A stretch of 64,000 nucleotides of DNA from Deltaproteobacteria bacterium. Lineage in GTDB: Bacteria; UBA10199; JACPAL01. Every line of letters begins with the position of its first letter. Positions within the stretch are counted from its first letter, which is position 1. Both the position numbers and the translations under genes were made by a program. The notes beneath the pieces were generated by a model, which saw only the letters and a list, made by a program, of their open reading frames with translations, made no database searches and was not told the DNA's origin. Positions 31,063-40,420 of the stretch are shown in pieces. Location: positions 118,800-182,799 of the forward strand of contig JACPAK010000004.1 of NCBI GenBank assembly GCA_016180845.1, written 5' to 3'.

Positions 31063-32711
31063 AGCGTACTCTCTCGATCCGGGAGCGCGGCACGCACAAT
31101 AGCGTATAGCTTTGTGTTAACGCGTCTGAAATTGGAGAGAAGATCGAGGTGAATGGAGCTCGTCTCGATCGTTTCTTTCAAACCACGATGGAGCCTCTGG
31201 AGATGGGCCTCTCGGTACTTGGCCTCAATCTCGACAAGTCGCTTCTCATGTCGGGCAACTTTTCGCGCGAGAGTTTCATCCTCTGTTGTGATTGTGGAAA
31301 TAGCGATCTGAAAATTTTCAGAAACCTTCGAATGAAAATCACAGATCTCCTGCCATCCTTCCTTTGAAAAATGCCGATTCTTGATAATTTTTTTCTGGGC
31401 AAGCTCCAAAATATTCTTGTTAATAATATCTCCGATCTCTTCAAGATCACTCACAATCGCAAGAAGACTGAGTTGCATATTCGCCTGTTCTGGAGTCAGG
31501 CTTTCCTGAGAGATCTTGGCCAGGAAAAGTTTGATCTCACGATCGAGAAGATCTACCTTGTCATCCTGATCTTCGATATATTTTATCAAGTCGAGATCAT
31601 CCGTCTCGAAAACCTTGAGGACATTTTGATACATCTCGCAAGCGATCTCCGCCATCCGAAGGATCTCCCTTTTAACATTCGCAAATGCGAGGACTGGTGT
31701 CTCGAGAGCTCGAAGCTCAAGATATTTTGGCCGAAAAATCTCGTCCTGGGGAACAAGAGGTTCGGGAATCAGCTTTCGAACCACCCAAGCCCCCTGTTTG
31801 ATGAAAGGAAGAAAGCTCAAAGAGAGAATTAAATTAAAAAGGAGGTGGGCAAGCGCAATCTGAATCGCGATATTGGTATTGACCCCATGAAGCCAGAAAC
31901 TCCCTTTTGCAAAGAAAGAGTGCAGATGGGTCACGAAAACCATACAGATCATCGCTCCCGTCGTCTTGAAAACAAGATGCGATAGGGCGACCTGTTTGGC
32001 GGGGCGTGTCGATCCAACGGAGGCAAGCAGAGAGGGCATGCAAGTCCCAACATTTGCCCCCAGAACAATCGGAATCGCCTGCGAAAGGTCTATGAGACCT
32101 GAAAATGCCATCGCGATCGATAACCCGAGAGTCGTCGCCGCATTCTGGGCAAAGGCGGTAAAGAGAACCGCCCCAATAAAGGTATACCAAGGCCTCAAGG
32201 TCAAGAGAGAGAAAATCTCTTGAAGAAGATGACTCTCCCGCAAGGGAGAGGTTGTCCGGATCATTAATTGCATTCCGAAGAAAACAAGCCCAAAGCCGAC
32301 AAAAAGCATGCTGATATATCTTGTCTTTTTACTTTTGGAAAAGAGATCGATTAACACTCCAAGAATCAAAAGGATCAAGGCGTAATCAGCAACGCCTCGC
32401 AAGGAAAGGAGAACCACAACAAAAGTCGAACCGATGTCAGCCCCCAAGATAACCCCCATCGCCTGGATCAATGAAATAGTCGCATTCGCTGAAAGTCCCA
32501 CCAGCATGACGGTTGTCGCTGCAGAGCTTTGGAGAATGAAAGTCACGACAATACCGGTGAGCAGCGAAGAAAAACGATTTTCCGTCAGCGAGGAAATAAT
32601 CGAGCGCAATTGATTGCCAGCCAAAAGCTGCAATCCAGCCCGTGATTGGCGGATACCGTAGATGAAAATAGCAATGGCCCCTAGAAAAGCGAGCCCTGAA
32701 AAGGCTTCCAT
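31059..32711 (-). CDS. Na/Pi-cotransporter family protein with PhoU-like domain
   Basis: Protein of 550 residues. Residues 1-310 form the SLC34/NptA-type membrane domain with two inverted repeats; the first carries ILQSSAATTVM and the second FAQNAATTLGL, where the family usually has a QSSSA-like motif in both. Residues about 340-550 are a helical PhoU-like domain (DKVDLLDREIKLFLAKIS, LLAIVSDLEEIGDIINKNI). It probably moves phosphate with sodium at the inner membrane. It starts 6 nt after the smc stop and is likely co-transcribed with it. Confidence 0.88.
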   Translation of the reverse strand: MEAFSGLAFLGAIAIFIYGIRQSRAGLQLLAGNQLRSIISSLTENRFSSLLTGIVVTFILQSSAATTVMLVGLSANATISLIQAMGVILGADIGSTFVVVLLSLRGVADYALILLILGVLIDLFSKSKKTRYISMLFVGFGLVFFGMQLMIRTTSPLRESHLLQEIFSLLTLRPWYTFIGAVLFTAFAQNAATTLGLSIAMAFSGLIDLSQAIPIVLGANVGTCMPSLLASVGSTRPAKQVALSHLVFKTTGAMICMVFVTHLHSFFAKGSFWLHGVNTNIAIQIALAHLLFNLILSLSFLPFIKQGAWVVRKLIPEPLVPQDEIFRPKYLELRALETPVLAFANVKREILRMAEIACEMYQNVLKVFETDDLDLIKYIEDQDDKVDLLDREIKLFLAKISQESLTPEQANMQLSLLAIVSDLEEIGDIINKNILELAQKKIIKNRHFSKEGWQEICDFHSKVSENFQIAISTITTEDETLARKVARHEKRLVEIEAKYREAHLQRLHRGLKETIETSSIHLDLLSNFRRVNTKLYAIVRAALPDRESTL

Positions 32712-32717
32712 TAAAAT

Positions 32718-35687
32718 TTATGAGGCGAGTGGTAAATTTTCCGCAAGCTTCACCGAAACAATTTTAGAAATCCCAGCCTCTTCCATGGTTACCCCATAGA
32801 GGAGATGACATTGCTCCATTGTTCTTCGATTATGAGTAATCAAAATAAATTGAGATCGCGGGAGCATTTCCGACAAAAGGATATGAAAACGACTGACATT
32901 CAGATCATCCAGAGGAGCGTCGACTTCATCCAGAATACAAAAGGGAGACGGCTTGATCAAAAAGAGGGAAAAGATAAAGGCGATCGCAGAAAGGGCCTTT
33001 TCTCCTCCTGAGAGCAGCCCGATATGAGAAAGTTTTTTCCCAGGGGGTTGCACAAGAAGTTCAACTCCACGTTGAACTCCCTCATTGCCGTCGGTCAATC
33101 GAAGCTCGGCACGACCGCCATGGAAAAGGCGTGGGAAAAGGACCTGGAATTTCTCGTTCACAAGATCAAAAGTCTCCTCAAACCGACGTCGTGTTGTTTC
33201 ATTAATCTTCGTGATAGCCTTCTTGAGCCCACCAATTGCCTCTTCCAGGTCCTGAATCTGCTTTTTCAGGAATTCTTCCCTGCCTTTGAGCTCCTCGTAT
33301 TCTGGGATAGCCCCCAGATTCACGTCCCCTATCTTATCCAATCTCTGCTTGAGCTCCTCCAAACGTTGTTCTTCCAAGACACGATCAAAATTCTCGCCTT
33401 CTTGAAATTCGCTAGCCACCTCTCTTAAGGCAAGTCCGTACCTCTCAAAAATCTGACTCTCCAGGTGCCGCAGATCAGACTCCTGACGCGAGAGAGTCAC
33501 CCTCAAATCCCCCGTATGACTTCTGGCAAGATCATACGACTTCCTTAAATCCCGAAGAGCGGTCTCTTTCTTCCCCAACTCCAGTGAGATCGCTTCATAA
33601 TCACCTTTCGCCTTCTCGTTCTTCAAGGCAAGCTCTTCGAGCATCTTTTGGAGAGCTGACATCTCCAAAACAGCCGCTTCCTTTTCGGAAGACAAGGCGG
33701 TCATTTTTTCTTCAATAAGACGAATCTTCTCCTGTTCACGCTGCAAGCGATCGAGTTCTTTCTTCAAACCATCGCATTCCTTCTCTAAAGAAATTTTTTC
33801 CAAATCTTCCTGAAATTCCCGTTTTTTTAAATCCTCCATCAAAAGCCCGAGCTCGGAAAGCGATCCTTCGTATTGACTTGCACTATCCTCGATCAAACTG
33901 ATCTCTTCCTCGAGAACGGCGACCCTTCCCTTCAGCTCCTTGATCTCCCTTTTCTTTTCCAACAGAAGCTTCCCGGGCAATCCAGCCGAACCACCACTGA
34001 CAATCCCATACGGATCGACAACCTCTCCTTCGGGAGTCACGAGGGTCTTGTGATGACCATTGGATCTCCAGAGTGAAAGGGCCTTTTCCAGACTTTTCAC
34101 AAGAATCACATCCCCCAGGAGATAAGTCCCGATCTTCGAGTAATCGGAACGAAGCCGAACCAGATCAAGAAGCGGACCAATAACCCCTTCATCTTTGTAA
34201 GGAAACGGCTTTGGCTCTGACTCCCGAATGTCGAGGGTAATAAACGAGCTCCGACCGGAGGCCTGTGTCTTCAGATAAGAAACCGCCTCCACCCCCTCAT
34301 CATGGCTTTTCACAATGACATACTGAAGTTTTTCTCCCAATGCCGCACTGACAGCGAGCTCATATTCAGGAGGGGACTCCACAACATCCGCAACAACACC
34401 CAAAACTCCCTGCCCCTGCATCTCCCCCTGTTTCTTGGCCTTGAGAATCGTCCTAACCCCCTCCTGATACCCCTCAAAATTTCTTTCAAGATCGATGAGA
34501 GACATCAAGTGCGATCGCTTGAGACTCAGCTCCTCGCGTCGAACCAAAAGTTCTTTATCAAGATTTTCCTTTTTTTCTTTTTTGGAAACGATCTCCGTCT
34601 TGACCCTCTCAAGCTCCTCTTTCAAATTTGTCGACAGGCTTCGCAAGGAAGAAAGCTGATTCTGAATTTCTTCGACCTTGCCCTGCAGATTTTCCCCCAC
34701 CTTCAAATTTTCAAGACTCTCTTTTTTCTCCTCTTCGAGACGCTTCCTCTCCCTCTCGTGAAAATCCTGCTGTGTCTGAAGAAGTTTGTATCGGCTAGAG
34801 GCCTCAAATGTCCGCTCCTGTAACTCAGACAACTCCCTCTCTTTTTCAATCTGACTGAGGCGCTCCTTCTCCCTCCCCATTTCGATCGTTTGCAAATTCC
34901 CCTGAGCCTCGCTCTCCTTCTGAGTCCATTCCTCCAGAAGGGTACCCAGTTCGGCCACTTCTTTTGAAGACTCCCGATGAAGAGCGGCAGAAAGTTTAAG
35001 GTCTAGTTGCTTGTGTTCTTCTTTTAACTGCCGATATTTTTCAGCCTTCTTCACCTGACGGTCCAGGGAGTTGATCTGACGGGTCACCTCGACCAAGATA
35101 TCTTTCAGCCTCAGAAGGTTCTGTTCTGTCCCTTCCATCTTCCGAAGCGCCGCCTCTTTCCTCGCCTTGAACTTGGAAATGCCTGCAACCTCTTCAATCA
35201 GATAACGACGGTCCTCCGGTTTTGCGTTGATCGCAAAATCGATCTTCCCTTGTTCGATCACCGAATAGGCGCGATGTCCCACACCAGTCCCGAGAAAGAG
35301 ATCGACGATGTCACGAAGTCTCGCAGGGACCTTGTTGATCAGATATTCGCTCTCTCCATCACGAAAGAGCCGGCGTGTAATCGAAATTTCTGTAAATCCG
35401 GCATACTGGGGAGGGACAAGCCCATCTTCGGTGGAAAAGGTCAGCGTCACCTCTGCCATCCCAACCGGTGGGCGTGACTCAGAACCGTTGAAGATGACAT
35501 CCTCCATCGCACGACCACGCAGGCTCTTCGCACTCATCTCCCCCATGACCCAGCGAATCGCATCGACAATGTTCGATTTTCCACACCCATTGGGACCAAC
35601 AACCCCGACCAAAGGACGGTCAAATTCGACAACGGTAGGATCGACAAAGGACTTGAAGCCCAGCAGTTCTAATCTTTTGATCTGCAT
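32718..35687 (-). CDS. smc: Chromosome segregation protein SMC
   Basis: Protein of 989 residues. Walker A GPNGCGKSN is at residues 31-39, the signature motif LLSGGEKALSAIAF near 885, and Walker B CILDEVDAPLDDLN near 910. Two coiled-coil arms (about 170-415 and 570-830) flank a hinge domain (about 425-560, with VADVVESPPEYELAVSAALG and YGIVSGGSAG). Bacterial SMC is commonly around 1,150-1,200 residues, so the arms are clearly shorter here, though both ATPase halves and the hinge are intact. SMC with ScpA and ScpB condenses the origin region. An AAGGA box precedes the ATG. Confidence 0.95.
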   Translation of the reverse strand: MQIKRLELLGFKSFVDPTVVEFDRPLVGVVGPNGCGKSNIVDAIRWVMGEMSAKSLRGRAMEDVIFNGSESRPPVGMAEVTLTFSTEDGLVPPQYAGFTEISITRRLFRDGESEYLINKVPARLRDIVDLFLGTGVGHRAYSVIEQGKIDFAINAKPEDRRYLIEEVAGISKFKARKEAALRKMEGTEQNLLRLKDILVEVTRQINSLDRQVKKAEKYRQLKEEHKQLDLKLSAALHRESSKEVAELGTLLEEWTQKESEAQGNLQTIEMGREKERLSQIEKERELSELQERTFEASSRYKLLQTQQDFHERERKRLEEEKKESLENLKVGENLQGKVEEIQNQLSSLRSLSTNLKEELERVKTEIVSKKEKKENLDKELLVRREELSLKRSHLMSLIDLERNFEGYQEGVRTILKAKKQGEMQGQGVLGVVADVVESPPEYELAVSAALGEKLQYVIVKSHDEGVEAVSYLKTQASGRSSFITLDIRESEPKPFPYKDEGVIGPLLDLVRLRSDYSKIGTYLLGDVILVKSLEKALSLWRSNGHHKTLVTPEGEVVDPYGIVSGGSAGLPGKLLLEKKREIKELKGRVAVLEEEISLIEDSASQYEGSLSELGLLMEDLKKREFQEDLEKISLEKECDGLKKELDRLQREQEKIRLIEEKMTALSSEKEAAVLEMSALQKMLEELALKNEKAKGDYEAISLELGKKETALRDLRKSYDLARSHTGDLRVTLSRQESDLRHLESQIFERYGLALREVASEFQEGENFDRVLEEQRLEELKQRLDKIGDVNLGAIPEYEELKGREEFLKKQIQDLEEAIGGLKKAITKINETTRRRFEETFDLVNEKFQVLFPRLFHGGRAELRLTDGNEGVQRGVELLVQPPGKKLSHIGLLSGGEKALSAIAFIFSLFLIKPSPFCILDEVDAPLDDLNVSRFHILLSEMLPRSQFILITHNRRTMEQCHLLYGVTMEEAGISKIVSVKLAENLPLAS

Positions 35688-35804
35688 TTTTCCTTAAGTG
35701 AAAAACCCCAAGCGTTTTCAGTTAGTTATAAATTTAGCATGGCCTATGATCCCTGTAAAGATGAAACATATGGTCATGACGATAGGTAAGTAATTTCGCT
35801 CTGA

Positions 35805-36236
35805 TCATTTTTTGGATCGTTGACTCAGTAATGAATTGAGGCCTTGGTAGAATTCAGCAGGGGAAATAATTCGAAATCCAAAGGGATGCTTCAAAGGGAG
35901 AAGATGGGCCTTGTCTCCTGTAACCAGAAAATCCGCCTGGCAGGAAAGGGCGCACTCCAAAATCCTGTTGTCCTCCTGACACCCCTTCACGAGCGACAAC
36001 CCTTTTTTTGGATAAACAAGAGCCCCTGTGCCATCAACCCAACGCAAGATCGCCTCCCTTTCATGGAGTGTCAGATCAAATTTCGTTTCAAGGACACGAC
36101 GGAGCTCTTCCAGGATCTCGGGAGAATAAAACAGGTCAAACTTTTTATCCCGGGCGAGGTCCACCAATCGAGAGGGAATCCCTCCCTTAAAAAGGTGCCC
36201 GGAGATATAGACGTTGGTATCAAAGACAACTTTCAC
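35805..36236 (-). CDS. PIN-domain RNase toxin
   Basis: Protein of 143 residues with the PIN acidic residues: MKVVFDTNVYISGHL (first Asp), the middle glutamate/aspartate in CQEDNRILECALSCQADFLVTGD (DN/E and second Asp region). PIN toxins of type II toxin-antitoxin systems cut RNA, often initiator tRNA or rRNA. It starts 4 nt inside the preceding RHH gene, a standard antitoxin-toxin arrangement. It is the last gene before the smc upstream region. Confidence 0.87.
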   Translation of the reverse strand: MKVVFDTNVYISGHLFKGGIPSRLVDLARDKKFDLFYSPEILEELRRVLETKFDLTLHEREAILRWVDGTGALVYPKKGLSLVKGCQEDNRILECALSCQADFLVTGDKAHLLPLKHPFGFRIISPAEFYQGLNSLLSQRSKK

Positions 36237-36478
36237 TTGCGGGTCTGATGGCGCACCTTGTGGATCAGGGCGACAACATCATCATCGGATTCAATTCCCA
36301 TCGCACGGGCCTTCGCCTGCATCTTCTGCTCAATCGGCTCAATCTCTTTTCTTTGCAGGTAGTCCCTCAAAGCTTCCTGAATGAGTCGGCTCTTGGTTTG
36401 CCCCCGTAACCTGGCAAACTCCCTCAGCTTCTCCTCCATCTCCCGCGGCAGGGAAAGGCTGGTGACAACATTTTCCAT
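36233..36478 (-). CDS. Ribbon-helix-helix antitoxin
   Basis: Protein of 81 residues from ATG 36478 (MENVVTSLSLPREMEEKLRE). The N-terminal 45 residues are a CopG/RHH fold: a strand (VVTSLSLP), then helix EMEEKLREFARLRG and helix TKSRLIQEALRDYL. The acidic/basic C-terminal part probably binds the PIN toxin. A longer frame from 36556 has no support. The stop overlaps the toxin start by 4 bp. No Shine-Dalgarno sequence; a promoter ends 7 nt before the ATG. Confidence 0.85.
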   Translation of the reverse strand: MENVVTSLSLPREMEEKLREFARLRGQTKSRLIQEALRDYLQRKEIEPIEQKMQAKARAMGIESDDDVVALIHKVRHQTRK

Positions 36479-36485
36479 ATAAAAA

Positions 36486-36514
36486 TATATATGAAATTTA
36501 GTAAAAAAAATCAA
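36486..36514 (-). promoter_or_regulatory. Promoter of the RHH/PIN operon, predicted leaderless
   Basis: On the minus strand TTGATT (36509-36514), 17-bp spacer, TATATA (36486-36491), then 7 nt to the ATG. The AT-rich stretch TATATATTTTTATAT would also be a natural RHH operator. Confidence 0.5.
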
Positions 36515-36530
36515 GCTGATTTTTAAATGG

Positions 36531-37670
36531 TCAATTCGTAAAAGTGGCAACGACACTATTCGAACTCAGATCAATCACTGACATCGTGTTGGCAGCTATG
36601 TTGGTCACATAGAGATAACTTGTTCCATTCAAGGCGGTAAAGGCGGAGAGTCCGAACGGCTCATCTCCTACCTCTATCTTTGTTTCGACTGAGGTATTAG
36701 CCAGACTGATGACAGAAATGGTATCGTCTCCCCGATTTGTCACAAACGCCTTATCGATCAGAAAGACAATCTCCTGCGGATTGGTTCCCAAGGAGATCGT
36801 CGCCGCTTCTATGGAGCTAATCGTCATCTCTTTCATTGCCTCCGAAGAATCCAAAACAGGGATAGAAGAAAGTGGTATCACACGCAGGAGGGGTAAAGCG
36901 GAGGAACTATCAATGATATAAAGGCTCCTCCCCCGCGGGCCATCTCCATCTGGATCAGCGGCCTCTGCCAATAAACCTCGTGGAACACCTACTTGAGTCA
37001 GGACATAATCAATCGAAAGATCAGAGGCGTTGACCACATAAACGATCCCCGCCAGATCTGAAACGAAAATCTGATCAGAGGTCACAGCGACTCGTGTGGC
37101 CCCTCGCCCCGAAAAAATAGCGGTAGAAAGCACAACTCGAAGAGAGATCGATGTTTGAATGGACGGATCATTGGAATCAAAAGCGACCAGAGATCCTGCA
37201 TTCGTCGTCACAAACCCACGCCCTGAGGCATCACAACAGGCAATCCCAAACGGATTTTCCCCAATATTAAAACTCTCAACCTGACCAAATGGAGAGACAG
37301 CTTCATCCAAGGCAATTCGAAGGAGGGGATCAGCAAGATCGGTTTTATTTTCCGAGGCACGATTGGGTAAAAAAAGCAGTCTCCTCGCCGGATCGAGGTA
37401 GGCCTGACCTGAAAAATTGGCCAACGGAATTGGATTCGGACTGACGGCTGTCAGTCTCTGAGGGGCGGCAGGGTTCGAAATATCAAGAACCAAGAGAGAA
37501 CCGTTTTCGTAACGCAGTTCATTGTTAGAATTAACGAGGTAAGCCCGCTGATTGGCAGGATCGACAGCGACAGAAATCGGCTCAGCGAGATTGGTCCCCA
37601 GCTCCTCAAAAAGATCACCGGTGCAACTAATCAACAAGAGTGGCAGAAAAAACCAACGACACTTTTTCAT
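36531..37670 (-). CDS. YVTN-type beta-propeller lipoprotein
   Basis: Protein of 379 residues from ATG 37670, whose ATGA overlaps the ppdK stop. The N-terminus MKKCRWFFLPLLLISCTGD contains a lipobox (LISC), so the mature protein would start at Cys16. The rest is a set of beta-propeller blades of the YVTN/NHL type: RAYLVNSNNELRY, GFVTTNAGSLVAFDS, VTNRGDDTISVISLANTSV and YVTNIAANTMSVIDLSSNSV. Such proteins sit on the periplasmic or outer face of the envelope and are thought to bind ligands; role unknown. The in-frame start at 37736 lies inside ppdK and is rejected. Confidence 0.75.
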   Translation of the reverse strand: MKKCRWFFLPLLLISCTGDLFEELGTNLAEPISVAVDPANQRAYLVNSNNELRYENGSLLVLDISNPAAPQRLTAVSPNPIPLANFSGQAYLDPARRLLFLPNRASENKTDLADPLLRIALDEAVSPFGQVESFNIGENPFGIACCDASGRGFVTTNAGSLVAFDSNDPSIQTSISLRVVLSTAIFSGRGATRVAVTSDQIFVSDLAGIVYVVNASDLSIDYVLTQVGVPRGLLAEAADPDGDGPRGRSLYIIDSSSALPLLRVIPLSSIPVLDSSEAMKEMTISSIEAATISLGTNPQEIVFLIDKAFVTNRGDDTISVISLANTSVETKIEVGDEPFGLSAFTALNGTSYLYVTNIAANTMSVIDLSSNSVVATFTN

Positions 37671-40300
37671 GAGCTTTGTTTCAACACCGCGTGGGCAGCC
37701 GCCAGGCGCGCAATCGGAACTCGATACGGTGAACAACTGACATAATTAAATCCCACCTCATGACAAAATTCGACCGAGGACGGATCCCCCCCATGCTCTC
37801 CGCAAATTCCCAATTTTAGATCAGGACGAACCTTGCGCCCCTTCTCAACAGCAATCCGGATTAAGCCTCCCACTCCATCACGATCGATCGAAACAAAGGG
37901 GTCGGTCGGATAAATCCCTTCTTTGAGATAAAACGGCAAGAAATGGGCGGCGTCATCGCGAGAAATTCCAAACGTGGTCTGGGTAAGATCATTGGTCCCG
38001 AACGAAAAGAAGTCGGCGACCTTGGCAATCTCATCTGCCGTCATGGCGGCTCGAGGAAGTTCGATCATCGTCCCGATCAAATATTCCAGTTTACATCTCC
38101 TCTCCCTCAAAATTTGATCGCAAATCACTTCCGTCTCTTTTCGCATTCGCATCAGCTCATTCACGTGACCGACCAAAGGGATCATGATCTCCGGAATAAC
38201 CTTAACCCCCTCCAGAGTCAGCTCTGCCGCCGCCTCCATGGCGGCACGGACTTGCATGCGATAAATCTCTGGATAGGTAATTCCCAAGCGGCACCCTCGA
38301 TGACCCAGCATCGGATTCAGCTCTCCCAAGGCCTCAACCTTGGTTTTCAATTTTGAAGTAGAAAGGCCCATCACTTTGGCAAGCGCCTCAATCTCCCGAT
38401 GGGTCTTTGGAAGAAACTCATGCAGCGGTGGGTCCAGAAGTCGGATCGTCACCGGATACCCCTCCATTTCCCGAAGGATTTCCCTAAAATCTCCCTTCTG
38501 CATCGGAAGGAGTTTTGCCAACGCCCTCTCACGCGTATCGGTGTTATCGGCAAGGATCATCTCGCGAACCGCCTCGATCCGAACCGGATCAAAAAACATA
38601 TGCTCGGTCCGGCAGAGACCGATCCCCTCAGCCCCAAACTCACGCGCCACCTTCGTATCATGAGGCGTATCGGCATTGGTACGGACCTTCAGCCTCCGAT
38701 ACTTGTCGGCCCATTTCATTAATGTGGCAAAATCACCGGAGAGTACTGGTTGAACGGTACCGACTTTCCCCAAGATCACCTCTCCTGTGGACCCATCAAG
38801 ACTGATCCAGTCCCCTTCATGAACTGTCTTCCCACTGGCTCGAAAAAGATTTTCCCCCATCTCAAGGTCGGTACAACCAGCAACACAGCATTTCCCCATC
38901 CCTCTCGCAACAACAGCGGCATGGGACGTCATGCCTCCTCTCTCGGTCAAAATCCCCTGGGCCACATGCATCCCATGAATATCTTCAGGGGAGGTCTCGA
39001 GCCTGACGAGAATGACCCTTTCCCCCTTCTTGACCCATTCCTCAGCATCATCGGCCGTGAAAACGACGCGCCCAACAGCGGCGCCGGGAGAGGCCGGCAG
39101 CCCCTTCGCGATCACCTCTTTTACCGCCTTTGGATCGATCATTGGATGGAGAAGCTGATCCAATTGAGAAGGATTAACCTTCAAGATCGCCTTCTTCTCA
39201 TCAATCAAACCTTCTCTCACCATCTCAACCGCAATCCGCACAGCTGCCTGCGCCGTCCTTTTCCCCGTCCGGGTCTGAAGCATCCAGACCTTCCCTTTCT
39301 GGACCGTAAACTCGATATCCTGCATCTCTAGAAAATGATGCTCCAGCCTCTCCTGAATCTCCATCAGATCGCGATAGGCCTTCGGCATCTTCTTCTCCAA
39401 TGACTCCGAAGTCTCATTAATCGGTTGAGGGGTTCTGATCCCGGCGACGACATCCTCACCCTGGGCATTGATGAGATATTCTCCGAAAAATTTCTTTTCC
39501 CCTGTCGAAGGGTCGCGCGTAAAGGCAACCCCCGTGGCACAATCATCCCCCATATTTCCAAAAACCATCGCCTGCACATTAACCGCCGTCCCCCAATCAC
39601 CGGGATAACCATAGATACGACGGTAGTCGATCGCTCGACGACTATTCCATGACTTGAAGACGGCACCGATCGCCCCTCTCAATTGAAGCCACGGATCAGA
39701 CGGAAACTCATGTCCCAATTGTCTCTTGACCAATTCGAGATAGTTCCCAACGACCTCTTCCAGGTCTTTGTGATCGAGCTCGGTATCTAACTTCACCTTT
39801 CTCTTCTTTTTTTGATTGGAAAGAACCTCCTCAAACTGGGCATGCTCCAATCCTAAAACGACATTTGAATACATCTGGATAAAGCGCCGGAAGCTATCGT
39901 AGGCAAATCGGGAGTTTTTCGTTCGCGTGAGAAGGCCTTGAACCGTTTTCTCATTGAGTCCCAAATTCAGAATCGTATCCATCATCCCCGGCATACTGAC
40001 CCGCGCACCGGAACGGACCGAGAGAAGGAGCGGATTTTCCGAAGATCCAAATTGAGCCCCCATCACCTCTTCGACCTTCAGCAGGGCCCTCTTCGCTTCC
40101 GACTCAAGACTGGAGGGGATTTTCTCTCCCAGCTTGTAATATTCGGCACAAACCTCTGTGGTAATCGTAAATCCCGCAGGGACAGGAATCCCCAAATTCG
40201 TCATCTCCGCTAGACCGGCCCCCTTGCCACCCAGAAGCTCCTTCATCTTGCCAGAGCCTTCGGCATGGCCAGCGCCAAAGAAATAGACCTGTTTTGACAT
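37667..40300 (-). CDS. ppdK: Pyruvate, phosphate dikinase
   Basis: Protein of 877 residues, the normal length. It interconverts pyruvate, ATP and phosphate with phosphoenolpyruvate, AMP and pyrophosphate. The N-terminal nucleotide-binding domain has LGGKGAGLAEMTNLGIPVPAGFTI and GDDCATGVAFTRDPSTGEKKFFGE; the phosphohistidine loop is GGMTSHAAVVARGMGKCCVAG near residue 450; the C-terminal PEP/pyruvate barrel has GAEGIGLCRTEHMF and LGICGEHGGDPSSVEFCHEVGFNYVSCSPYRVP. Stand-alone except for a 4-nt overlap with the lipoprotein gene behind it. Suggests pyrophosphate-linked glycolysis or gluconeogenesis. Confidence 0.97.
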   Translation of the reverse strand: MSKQVYFFGAGHAEGSGKMKELLGGKGAGLAEMTNLGIPVPAGFTITTEVCAEYYKLGEKIPSSLESEAKRALLKVEEVMGAQFGSSENPLLLSVRSGARVSMPGMMDTILNLGLNEKTVQGLLTRTKNSRFAYDSFRRFIQMYSNVVLGLEHAQFEEVLSNQKKKRKVKLDTELDHKDLEEVVGNYLELVKRQLGHEFPSDPWLQLRGAIGAVFKSWNSRRAIDYRRIYGYPGDWGTAVNVQAMVFGNMGDDCATGVAFTRDPSTGEKKFFGEYLINAQGEDVVAGIRTPQPINETSESLEKKMPKAYRDLMEIQERLEHHFLEMQDIEFTVQKGKVWMLQTRTGKRTAQAAVRIAVEMVREGLIDEKKAILKVNPSQLDQLLHPMIDPKAVKEVIAKGLPASPGAAVGRVVFTADDAEEWVKKGERVILVRLETSPEDIHGMHVAQGILTERGGMTSHAAVVARGMGKCCVAGCTDLEMGENLFRASGKTVHEGDWISLDGSTGEVILGKVGTVQPVLSGDFATLMKWADKYRRLKVRTNADTPHDTKVAREFGAEGIGLCRTEHMFFDPVRIEAVREMILADNTDTRERALAKLLPMQKGDFREILREMEGYPVTIRLLDPPLHEFLPKTHREIEALAKVMGLSTSKLKTKVEALGELNPMLGHRGCRLGITYPEIYRMQVRAAMEAAAELTLEGVKVIPEIMIPLVGHVNELMRMRKETEVICDQILRERRCKLEYLIGTMIELPRAAMTADEIAKVADFFSFGTNDLTQTTFGISRDDAAHFLPFYLKEGIYPTDPFVSIDRDGVGGLIRIAVEKGRKVRPDLKLGICGEHGGDPSSVEFCHEVGFNYVSCSPYRVPIARLAAAHAVLKQSS

Positions 40301-40308
40301 TGAGCGGT

Positions 40309-40337
40309 TAGATAGTCGACCCCCTTTTCAAATTCAA
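40309..40337 (-). promoter_or_regulatory. Promoter of ppdK, predicted leaderless
   Basis: On the minus strand TTGAAT (40332-40337), 17-bp spacer, TATCTA (40309-40314), then 8 nt to the ATG at 40300. No Shine-Dalgarno sequence fits between. Transcription would begin at about the start codon. Confidence 0.55.
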
Positions 40338-40420
40338 CCAAAAAGCAACGATTTGGCGAGGGCAACTTTCTTTAAAAAAGACACGATCTCGGATCGGCAT
40401 ATGGTGGTGTTTGGGGAGAT

